Notes under the pieces: model-generated
The model's input: only the letters and a program-made list of their open reading frames with translations
Told to the model about the DNA's origin: nothing
Databases searched by the model: none
DNA from: Macrostomum hystrix
Taxonomy: Eukaryota > Platyhelminthes > Macrostomidae
Length of the DNA stretch: 64,000 nucleotides
Direction of reading: 5' to 3'
Assembly: GCA_950097015.1 (NCBI GenBank)
Contig: CATNEN010000037.1
Span: 1,849,501-1,913,500 of the forward strand
Shown here: in pieces, positions 23,164-32,984 of the stretch
Layout of the letters: every line of letters starts with the position of its first letter
Numbering within the stretch: the stretch's first letter is position 1
Made by a program: the position numbers and the translations under genes

Positions 23164-23559
23164 TATTTGTCCGGTTAACCGGACAAATAGCCGTTTGATT
23201 ATTCGTCAGGTTAACCGAGGTTGTAGGGTTTGTATAGCGCTACCACGAGAACCTCTATCATTTGTAAGATAAAATAATTAACAAGCTGCAAAAGGACAGT
23301 CATTCAGATTTGAAGTTTGTGTCTCAAATTATTTTCGTTTATCAACTAATTAAAAAAATTAAAAAACCTTTTCCAGAAATTCGGTTGTTTCAGGGACTAA
23401 CTTAGTTCAAGGGTATAGTTTGGTCTTTGTGAGGTCAAAGACTCAAGATGGCTACTAGCAGGGCAAGAGTGGTCTTTGGGAGGATCGTTGCTCCTGCTCA
23501 TTGAAAGGGGGAAATTAAGTCCTTGGGTGGTTAACCGGTTAACCGGACGAATAATCAAA
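23164..23559. mobile_element. MITE-like inverted-repeat element with adjoining palindrome
   Basis: 23194-23217 (TTTGATTATTCGTC then AGGTTAACCG) and 23536-23559 are 24-bp inverted repeats with one mismatch, bounding 366 bp. Just outside the left end, 23164-23189 is a perfect 26-bp palindrome centred on GGTTAACC. Inside the right end is the perfect 16-bp palindrome GGTTAACCGGTTAACC. No transposase frame lies inside and I see no clean target duplication. Confidence 0.55.
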
Positions 23560-23786
23560 TTTTTTTTATTACCATTTTTTATTAAGGTAGTCACCACAAG
23601 ACAAAAAATATTCTGAACAAATGCACACCTTAGATTCTTGTAAATGCTTCACTTCATTTATGTTGAGTCTTGCTACTGGAACCTATATGGCTTCATATTA
23701 TAAGGAGTACTTGGGGCAAGGCATGCTAATTTCCAGTATTTTTGTCAGTTCCTGGTCAGTTTGTCATTGTTTTTTTGTCCTACACT

Positions 23787-24350
23787 TTTGTCATCCACTT
23801 TTCAGATCAGACACTTTGTCATCCAGGATCCAGCCAATTGACAAATCTCAAAGTTAAAGTTAGGTCAGTTCATTATCCATCAATAGAAACTATAGTGTTG
23901 ACTTGATTTATTTATTGTTGCGAATGAAGATGCATATAGTATCGAAAAAAACGGTACCTGGACACTTCATCATCTTACAACTTCGTTATCCAGATGACAA
24001 TCTGTCCAATATCTCAGAGGGTAGATGACAAAGAGACAGACTTGTGGACACTGTCATTGATAAAAAATTTCATAGTTAGAACCGAACCACCCCTCCTCAC
24101 ATTGTGTTGGCACCTATCTTTCAACTCTTATAATGAAATCAGTTTTGACACCTCTTTTTGACAATTTAGAGTGTGAAGTGTGTTCACACCTCTGCCCCAC
24201 CAACCCACCCTCACTTTATTGATGACGAACTTAATAGCTTGTTATTAGTAGATAACAAACTGACCAAACTTTAAAGCGTGCCAATTGGCTGGATGACGAA
24301 GTGTCCTACCTTCCAAGTGGATGACAAAGTTGTAAGATGACGAAGTTTGA
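23787..24350. mobile_element. Foldback element with imperfect inverted repeats of about 60 bp
   Basis: The left arm at about 23787-23845 (TTGTCATCCACTTTTCAG, then CACTTTGTCATCC and CAGCCAATTG) is the imperfect reverse complement of the right arm at about 24281-24350 (CCAATTGGCTGGATGACG, then GTGGATGACAAAG). A further direct copy of the outer motif (ACAACTTCGTTATCCAG) lies near 23975. No coding capacity; probably a non-autonomous DNA element. Confidence 0.45.
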
Positions 24351-25296
24351 TATATTTCAATTTTTATTTGACATCGGAGTATATTTGACAAAGTTTTTTT
24401 CAGTGTCTAGCTTTTTGTTAGCTTCTCAAAAAGTTGTTAATTAAAATTTTCAAATTAAAATCATTCTACTCACATAGATATAGGAAAAAATATATTTAGT
24501 AGTGGCCTTTATTAGATTGAATCTCAAAAATGCATGGGCAGCCTCTTAAGTATGTTGTTGAGTGGGCAAACTTTTGATCCCAGTTGCATGGGATCTATTG
24601 GTACTCTCATAAGATGCCATCTAGGCAGGCAGGCAGGATGCCATCTACATGGACTTTCATTTGCTTCAATAATAGCAAAAATTTCCACGGCATAAGATTA
24701 TTTTATATATAAAAAGTATCAAAGTCACTATAGTATTCAAAACAACTAGCCTAGCCTTATTTAGCTAGACTAGAATGATGCTTTAGCACCCTATAAAATT
24801 ACAATATAATCTAGCCCTAATAGTAGGAAATGCCATATGATGCATCCACTATCTATCTTGTATATATATATAAGCTATGATTTATAGGGCCATAAGTTTT
24901 TGCTTTGGCTTTTGCACACTGAAAGGACGATGCAAGAGAGAATTAAGTTTTAGAGTTGGTAGTTTTATATGCCTACAAATTTTATGCTACAAAGAAGTGA
25001 TTGTATTTTTTGCTTTTTAACTTTAGTTACTTATTTACTTCAATAACTGGCTTCTAAAAGGCAAAATATTTTTTCCATTTGCAATACTTAAAAAAACGAA
25101 CCAAGATATAAATCACAGTAAAGCATTATATTATAGGAGTTGTTTAAGTATATAGTTATTCCTTGTTTAATCTATACATGTACTTAAAGATAAGCACAAA
25201 TAATTTCCTGCACTACAACAGAGGGACTCTGCAATCAAGTCAACGTCAAAAAGCAACAAGAAAGCTTATAGTCAAAGTGACCTATTTGAAAAAACA
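24351..25296. other. Pumilio 5' flank
   Basis: AT-rich upstream region. No convincing core promoter or upstream coding exon could be identified by eye. The sequence just before the ATG (AAAAAACAATG) is adenine-rich. Confidence 0.4.
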
Positions 25297-28200
25297 ATGT
25301 CCGATCGCACTGCCTATCTGTCGCGCTCCCAAGACGACGCCCAGGTGTCGTACCAATTTCAACGCCAACAATTGGACCCAATTAGCGCCTACGTTGATAA
25401 GCGCTGGGGCCCCGATACCGAGCTAGAACTACTTGGCGGTGCAGCCGATCTAACTAGCCGATTCGATCGATTTCATCTGACTGGCGCCCAGGATCGCATC
25501 TGGGAGGGCCAAGCCGCCTACCCGTGGGAGATACCCGCCTCGGCTAGTAATCATCTGAATCATAATACTAATAGTAGCGGCGCCGGCAGGCCGACTGTGT
25601 CGTCAGCCATCATTAGTTCGGATGGCGGCGGCGGCGGCTGGCCGACTGGCGGCGGACTGGACGCCGTCGGCTCCAGCGAGCACGCTGTGTCGCAGCCTAT
25701 CGAGATGGCTGGCGGTCGCGCCTCCGGCCAGCAGCACCCGATGATGATGCAGCGTCACAGCTTGGTTCAGTCGCAGGATGCCGCCCTGTCGCCAAATAGC
25801 AAGGATCTCATTGCTATGGGAATGCGCATTGTTGATCAGGTGTGTTTATTATCTAGCTGGTTGATCAGGTGTGTTTATTATCTAGCTGGTTGATCAGGTG
25901 TGTTTATTATCTAGCTGGTTGATCAGGTGTGTTTATTATCTAGCTGGTTGATCAGGTGTGTTTATTATCTAGCTGGTTGATCAGGTGTGTTTATTATCTA
26001 GCTGGTTGATCAGCTAGAATCAGCTGGGTTAGAAATTTGGAGTGTGGGCGACCTCCCAGGTTCACGGACTGAAGGGCTGTACGCAGCTTTTGGTAGCGCC
26101 GAACAATAGTTGCTTGTGACATCCCCAGACTTAAATTATAGGCTAGTATTGTTAGATTTTTTTATCAATCGGCGTTTTTAACGAGCCGGGAATCGAATTC
26201 CCTCAGGTGCTAGACAGCGGCTCGCCTGGCGTTGGCGGCGGCGGCATGCTACTAGGAGGTCTGCAGCAGCAAGACTATGGTGACTACAACGTGCTGCAGC
26301 AACAGCAGCAGCAGCTGTCTGGCCTCGACTATCGCCAGCCAGCCGAGCAGCAGCTCTACGGCGGTTCAAACTTCGCTGGCGACGCTTATCAATCCGACGA
26401 CGCTTCGCTGCTGGCCACCGGCCAATCTCCCGTGATGCTGCCGCCTCAGCTGGGCTTCAATCCCTATCTTCCTGGTGGCGGCCTTCATGACACCTTCCAG
26501 CAGCAGCAGCAGCAGATGAACAGCATGATGCCCTACGGTTATCAGTACCAGATGCTGTACCAACAACAGCAGCAGCAGCAGGCAGCTGCCGCAGCCGCCT
26601 ACAAGGCCGCATCCACTGTCAATAACAACAATGCGCCCGGCCGTCCGGGTCCCGGTCAAGATCTCAGCGGCAACTCTGTCGGCTTCGGACTATTTCCGCC
26701 AATATTTGGCAATGAAAGTAGCGGCGGCGGTTTCTATGGTAACAGCGGCGCCTCGTCTCCCCCCGCGCACTCGATGAGCGGCGGCGGCGGTGGCGCCTTT
26801 TTCGGCATGCCTTCCAATCAGCAGCATCAGCGCGGCGGTCATCACCATCACCATCATCAGCAGCAGCAGTCGAAGGATGCCTCAGCCGCTTCTGCTGCTG
26901 CCGTTAGCCGGTCTCGTCTCCTAGAGGACTTTCGTCAGAATCGGCTGCCCAATCTGAGCCTGCAGGATCTGGTTGGGCACGTGATCGAATTCGCCCAGGA
27001 CCAGCACGGCTCCAGGTTCATTCAGCAGAAGCTGGAGTCGGCCAATGCCAATGACAAGACTCTAGTTTTCACGGAGATCCTGCAGTCGGCCTATCCGCTA
27101 ATGACTGACGTGTTCGGCAATTATGTCATTCAGAAACTGTTGGAATTTGGCACCCCGGAGCAGAAACAGATTCTGGCTCAACGCCTGCGCGGCCAGGTGC
27201 TGTCTCTGGCGCTGCAGATGTATGGCTGTCGGGTGATTCAGAAGGCCTTGGAGTCAGTGCCCACCGAGGTTCAGGTGCGCCTAGGGTTATTATTCACTTT
27301 AAACAGTTAGAATCCTGTAATTCTCTGCCGTTTTCACCCCTAGAAATTCCCTAATTATTTAAAGTCTTCAATTTCCTAGATTTTTGTTCTAATAATTCAT
27401 TTTACGCTTTCAGGCTCAGAATTGAATTAATTATCAAGTCTGCGGTAGTCTTCGTAATGCATTTTGCAATATCCTATTACAAAAATGTGTTGCGAACAAA
27501 AAAAATTCGCAAGACTGTCACACCCAAAGCTACATCTATGCTGAAATAATGTCTAAAAGTAATAATTTAATTAATTCTTTACTTATATTCGTCTAAAACC
27601 CGCCCATTCAGTTCCCCATGTGTCCCTTAAAATTCTAACTAGTTAATTTTGCTAACATCAAATGACTGATATTGAATTGTAGGTGGAAATTGTTCGCGAG
27701 TTGGATGGTCACGTGTTGAAATGCGTGAAAGATCAGAACGGCAATCATGTTGTGCAGAAGTGCATTGAATGCGTGGACCCGGCTCATCTAGATTTCATCA
27801 TTCAGGCCTTCAAGGAGCAGGCGAGTTTCTAGTTTATTTCTGTATTTTATTTACTCCGTTTTGAAGGCAGTTTCTAGGACTTTGTTATCTGATAATGGGG
27901 AGGAGTCACTGGCTGCTCTGTGAAGGATCTGAAGGGAGTCACTAGCTGCTCTGTGAAGAATCTGAAGGGGGTCACTAGCTGCTCTGTGAAGGATCTGAAG
28001 GGAGTCACTGGCTGCTCTGTGAAGGATCTGAAGGGGGTCACTAGCTGCTCTGTGAAGAATCTGCAGGGGTCACTAGCTGCTCTGTGAAGGATCTGAAGGG
28101 GGTCACCAGCTGCTCTGTGAAGGATCTGAAGGGGGTCACTGGCTGCTCTGTGAAGGATCTGAAGGGGGTCACTAGCCGCTCTGTGAAGGATCTGAAGGGG

Positions 28201-29717
28201 GTCACTAGCTGATCTGTGAAGGGTCTGAAGGGGGTCACTAGCTGCTCTGTGAAGGATCTGAAGAGGGTCACTTGTCTGAAGTATTTGAACAAGTGGTGAC
28301 CTTCAATGTACATTAATAAAAAGTGACTAGCAACTCCTGACGATTATATTCAAGTACCACAGTTAAATTGATGTATAAGTTGAATTAAACATTTTTGTTG
28401 ACCTTTTTGAACTAAACTCTACTTAACCGGCACTAGGTTCTTTCGCTGTCGACGCATCCGTACGGCTGTCGTGTTATTCAGCGCATCCTGGAGCACTGCA
28501 CCTCAGAGCAGACTCAGCCAATCCTGGACGAGCTGCACCAGTATACGGAGCGCCTTGTGCAGGATCAGTACGGCAACTATGTGGTCCAGGTTAGATGCTG
28601 CTTTAGACCTGTTACCTTTCCGTTAATTCTTTGTTGGATGTGATATTGTTAATGATATGATTTACATGCATTGCTTTCCTATTCAGAATTCAAATTGCTT
28701 TCTTATCCCGCATGTACATCAACTTTTCTATCCCTCATGTACATCAACTTTTCTATCCCGCATGTACATCAACTTTTCTATCCAGCATGTAGGAGGGTGA
28801 TTGGCAGACACGTTTGCCTCTCGCACTAACGCCCCTGAGCTCGATTCCGCGATGAGGCCACATTTATTTGGGGCGCAGCTGCGGAGAGACGGCTTGGGGG
28901 CTTGTCTCGCAATTTACGCCCTCGAAGGCACAATGAGAGTGTACAGTGTCTAAAGCTGAGAAAGTCACACAGATGTGCACACCTGTGTGAGCGTGTGTCT
29001 GCGTACGGTTTCTGTGTGAGTGTGTGCTCAGGAGTCAGCGGAATGGGCAGTATTGCCTTCTCGCTGGCTGCGAGTCTAGTGTCACCAAATGAGATATGCC
29101 ATTGCCCACAGCCCTCCTGCAAATATTATTATTATCCCGCATGTACATTTATACTTTCCTTTTTCTATGTCAATTGCGTGCCTATTAGTTTTTATTAATT
29201 TATTCTTTCAACTAATCGCATCCCCCAACTCCATAATCATCTCGCACCGCAGCACGTGCTGGAGCACGGCCGCCCGGAGGACAAAGCCCGCATGATAGCC
29301 GTACTGCGCGGCAAAATCATGTCATTGTCTACTCACAAATTTGCCAGCAACGTCATTGAAAAGGTGGTCACCCATTCTAGCAGGCAGGAGCGTCAGGCCC
29401 TAGTTGCTGAGATTCTGGAAGACCCGGATCCCAACGCTCTGTACAACATGATGAAGGACCAGTTTGCCAACTATGTGGTTCAGCGCATCATCGACTCGGC
29501 CGATGCTCAGCAGCGCAAAGCGATTATGCTGCGCATCAGGCCTCACATGGCCTCACTGCGTAAGTACACCTACGGAAAGCACATTATCGGCAAGATTGAA
29601 AAGTACTTTATGAAGGCCGGCGGCGAGATTATGCAGCAGCAGAGCTCTTCGCCGTCGCATTCTTCGGCCACATCTTCGCCAGGCGAAGTTGCCGACTCTA
29701 GCATCGGAGTCAACTAG
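25297..29717 (+). CDS. PUM: Pumilio-family RNA-binding translational repressor, complete
   Basis: Five exons: 25297-25839, 26207-27274, 27683-27820, 28437-28589 and 29253-29717. All are phase 0, giving about 788 residues. The N-terminal ~400 residues are low complexity (Gly, Gln, Ser, poly-His). A Pumilio homology domain of eight repeats starts near residue 413. Its base-contact tripeptides read in order SRFIQ, NYVIQ, CRVIQ, NHVVQ, CRVIQ, NYVVQ, SNVIE, NYVVQ. At the recognition positions this is the same code as human PUM1/2, so it should bind UGUANAUA-type 3'-UTR elements and recruit deadenylase complexes. The C-terminal [18 protein letters not shown] block is typical. The third intron has a GC-AG boundary. 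Introns 1, 3 and 4 contain tandem repeats and intron 4 also a SINE. Upstream non-coding exons may exist. Assignment to the family is certain; orthology among several flatworm Pumilios is not resolved. Confidence 0.95.
25831..26012. repeat. 29-bp minisatellite that duplicates the Pumilio intron 1 donor
   Basis: Six perfect 29-bp copies of GTTGATCAGGTGTGTTTATT plus ATCTAGCTG, and a partial seventh. The first copy straddles the exon 1/intron 1 boundary (GATCAG|GTGTGT), so the 5' splice site itself is repeated six times. The seventh copy has GATCAGCTAG and no donor. Confidence 0.95.
27821..28436 (+). other. Pumilio intron 3, non-canonical GC-AG
   Basis: Protein continuity with animal Pumilio (IIQAFKEQ joined to [15 protein letters not shown]) places the donor at GAGCAG|GCGAGT, so this intron begins with GC, and the acceptor is GGCACTAG. 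GC-AG introns are spliced by the major spliceosome. No nearby GT keeps the frame and the conserved sequence. Confidence 0.8.
27895..28280 (+). repeat. 33-bp minisatellite in Pumilio intron 3
   Basis: About 11.5 copies of a 33-bp unit: GGATCTGAAGGGGGTCACTA followed by GCTGCTCTGTGAA. The same unit occurs in opposite orientation at 30465-31160. Confidence 0.93.
28705..28791. repeat. Short 25-bp tandem repeat in Pumilio intron 4
   Basis: Three and a half copies of CATGTACATCAACTTTTCTA plus TCCCG, interrupted by the SINE that follows. A further partial unit is found after the SINE. Confidence 0.8.
28792..29132 (+). mobile_element. tRNA-derived SINE, plus strand, full length with target-site duplication
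   Basis: About 341 bp. The head has an A-box-like TTGGCAGACACG and the B-box-like GAGCTCGATTCCGC at 28837-28850. The body shares blocks with the other copies. The 3' end is an (ATT)n tail. It is flanked by 13-bp direct repeats TATCCAGCATGTA (28779-28791) and TATCCCGCATGTA (29133-29145), one mismatch. It inserted into the 25-bp array of Pumilio intron 4. Confidence 0.8.
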
Positions 29718-30464
29718 GAATTCTGGCAAAGGGATATTTTTTAACGAAGGTTTTCTGTGCGTCTTCCCGTTTCATAAAAAAGCGAAGGGATTTTTGTGCG
29801 GGCTATTTAACTGGCCGCTGGGTCCTAGCTAAAATTTTACTTTGTCAATTGTTTTTATTGGAAGCAAGTGCCTCTGTTGTTTAGATTCGTATTTTTTATT
29901 ACATGTTTTTGATCAACCAGTAGCTTTAAGAATATTGTATTTTTAATTACAACTTTCTGGCGTTATCACCTTGAAATTATAATTTGTAAATCCGGTTATA
30001 AATAAACAATTGTCTATTATTTTTTGCCTGTTATCGGAGCCCGTTATTCTTTTCTCATCCTTTTTCCTGTCTGAGGCTATAGGATTACATTTTAATCCCC
30101 TTCCTGTCTTCTTTAAGTGGCACGTTGTTTTGGAAACTATCGCTTTCACCTTAATGTTTTGGTTGTGCTTTACCGCTAAATGTTTTATTTGTTTTTTCTG
30201 TCTTTTTCTCGGCATGTCGACTGGCTTTCATTAATTTCTAGACCTTTATAACATTGCTCTGTAAAAGTTTCCCTTTTTGTGCGCTCTGTGTGTTGCAAAA
30301 TTAGTTTAATTTTGTTTTTTTGCTAACCACTAAATTTCTTCATTATTCATTGTGTCGCTTAGTTATTCCTATTTTTTATTTCTTTTTTTCCTAAATGGAA
30401 TCGCTGATTATATATAATCATAAAAATATGAATTGAATATTCCTTCTTACTCAGAAAGCTGATT
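29718..30464 (+). other. Pumilio 3'-UTR and flank with AATAAA
   Basis: AATAAA at 30001-30006, 284 nt after the stop, is the likely poly(A) signal. A TGTAAATC string just before it is one base off a Pumilio binding element; autoregulation is possible but unproven. Confidence 0.5.
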
Positions 30465-31160
30465 GCCACCTGCACAGAGCAGCTAGTGACCCCCTTCAGA
30501 TCCTTCACAGAGCAGCTAGTGACCCCCTTCAGATCCTTCACAGAGCAGCTAGTGACCCCTGCAGATTCTTCACAGAGCAGCTAGTGACCCCTGCAGATTC
30601 TTCACAGAGCAGCTAGTGACCCCCTTCAGATCCTTCACAGAGCAGCTAGTGACCCCCTTCAGATTCTTCACAGAGCAGCTAGTGACTCCCTTCAGATCCT
30701 TCACAGAGCAGCTAGTGACCCCTGCAGATTCTTCACAGAGCAGCTAGTGACCCCTTTCAGATCCTTCACAGAGCAGCTAGTGACCCCCTTCAGATCCTTC
30801 ACAGAGCAGCTAGTGACCCCTGCAGATTCTTCACAGAGCAGCTAGTGACCCCTGCAGATTCTTCACAGAGCAGCTAGTGACCCCCTTCAGATCCTTCACA
30901 GAGCAGCTAGTGACCCCCTTCAGATTCTTCACAGAGCAGCTAGTGACTCCCTTCAGATCCTTCACAGAGCAGCTAGTGACCCCCTTCAGATTCTTCACAG
31001 AGCAGCTAGTGACCCCTTTCAGATCCTTCACAGAGCAGCTAGTGACCCCCTTCAGATCCTTCACAGAGCAGCTAGTGACCCCCTTCAGATTCTTCACAGA
31101 GCAGCTAGTGACCCCATTCAGATTCTTCACAGAGCAGCTAGTGACTCCCTTCACAGCGCC
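30465..31160 (-). repeat. 33-bp minisatellite, inverted relative to the Pumilio intron 3 array
   Basis: About 21 copies of AGCAGCTAGTGACCCCCTTC followed by AGATCCTTCACAG, the reverse complement of the 27895-28280 unit. Variants include a shortened CCCTGCAGATTC type. The 33-bp period keeps frames open on both strands, without being a gene. Confidence 0.93.
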
Positions 31161-32980
31161 TTAAAGTGTAAGCTAATACCCTCCTGATTGTAAAAGTAGT
31201 ATAATAGACATTTTTCTAGCTTATATATTGCTTCTCACGTTTTGTCCTTTTTTGTAGTCATTGTTTCAACCGTAAAATTTTTTGGATCTGCTTGATAATA
31301 ACTATCCTGATTATTCACTAGTTGTGCGCGCCTTTAGTTTTTTTTCAGCTCATTATTTGTGCATTGTATATCTACTACATTACCAACTATCTGTGTATAT
31401 CTTATGCAATGATTCTTACCACTAACCCAAGTGTGTTATTTAGCAGTGTTCTACCCGGATCGATAGTTTATTGTGTACATACTAGTATATAATATTATCT
31501 TACGTACTCATAATACCATAATTCATTACTAACCAATTTGATATTTCTTCAACAAATAGTAAAGCACACGAAACGTTAAATGGTTTTACACTCGTATATT
31601 TATGACTGCAATTGGTAATATTCACAGAAATAGTAGGAAAGTTATAATCAGGAGAAAAACATGTCGACTTCATACTTCCAACTTTAAGCCTTCTGTTAAT
31701 ATTGCTTCATTTTTCTATTTTTTTCATTTACAAAATTGTATGGTGTGTACATATGCTCACATGTTTATATCCGTATGATATGAATGTGGCATGAAGGATT
31801 TGACCATCTTTGTGTAAAATAAAATTCAGACCGTGTTTTCTTGTCGTTATTTGCGCCGCCTTTTTATACAGTAGGAATTGAGGATATTGGCAAACTCTGC
31901 GCTATAAATTGTTGCACGAAATGCCATACTCCTACTGTAAGTAGTCTGATTGCGCATGTAAATCTGTTTTTTTGTCATAGTAACAAAACCTTCGAACCTT
32001 GATAAATATTTTGAAAAAAGTTCAGTCTGTCTCTGATTATGTTATAAATTCTAGTATCATTTTTACCTTCCCACTGTACAGTAGGGGTCGGCAAATTTAT
32101 TTACCTGGCTGGCCAAATGGAATCCATTAAACAACAGTTGGCCGGTTTGAGACTAATGAGACAGATGAGACTAAGGAAAGATAAGACACGGCAGAGATAA
32201 GACAGGTAAAAGGTGAGATATGGATATATGGGACAAAGGGATGTTGTAAGCGGGGGGGGGGTTCGCAGGTGTTAATTTGCCGCCCTGTTGTAAAGTCAGT
32301 AGGACATTAGCCGTTTAAGCGTGCGTCATTTGGTTTTTTATGTGTGTAGAATCATTAGCTAGGCCGGGTTTGTTTTCTGTCATACTTAATGCGACTTAGC
32401 GCCTTCCATCTTTTTGGCTAATCTATGCTAGGCCAGTTTGGTCTGTTGATTACGCTGTAAATGAAACTGTCTAGAAAGTTTATTGCCAGTGTCAGTCGTG
32501 TAAATTCCTAAGCCTATGTACAATTCAATGTAAAATTTGTTACTTGTTATGTTTACCTATAAAGAACGCCATTTGTAGAGAGGAGACAAGTGTGTTGTTG
32601 ATGCTGTTGTTTTGTTGTTGAAGATCTTTTTACTTGGCGCCGAATTTGTAAAACCGATTACTAATTAGATGCCATTTTAGTGGCGCTTGATCTAAAATTC
32701 GTTTGAGATCGATGTACAACTTTCATTATTATTTAACTATAAATATATACATATAAATTAATGTTATGCTTGTTTGTTATTGAGGTCAGCTTTTTCAACA
32801 GAGAAAGGATTTGGTTTGTTGAGTAAAATAAAATGACGTGTCACCAGTATGATTCTGAGATAACCAACTGTGTGCCCTGGCACTTTTGTGGAAGAATAAA
32901 CTTGTGACTTTTGGTTTCAATTCCAGTTTGTTCCAATTTTTGAGATCTTCAAGCTACTTATTACGCCCGTATAAGCATAG
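31161..32980. other. AT-rich intergenic DNA
   Basis: No gene seen. TGTACATA, a perfect match to the Pumilio consensus UGUANAUA, occurs near 31474 and 31746, but it lies past the likely Pumilio poly(A) site. A hAT-like MITE candidate lies at 32079-32287. Confidence 0.45.
32079..32287. mobile_element. Candidate hAT-like MITE
   Basis: The left end CAGTAGGGGTCGGCAAATTT and the reverse complement of the right end (CAGGGCGGCAAATTAA) are imperfect inverted repeats of the CAGGGGTCGGCAA type seen in hAT elements. It is 209 bp with no coding capacity. The 8-bp target duplication expected for hAT is not clean. Confidence 0.35.
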
Positions 32981-32984
32981 TGGG

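Noticed and set aside
30831-31164. Frames with [11 protein letters not shown] or [11 protein letters not shown] repeats on both strands
   Set aside because: 33-bp minisatellite with an 11-codon period, not a gene.
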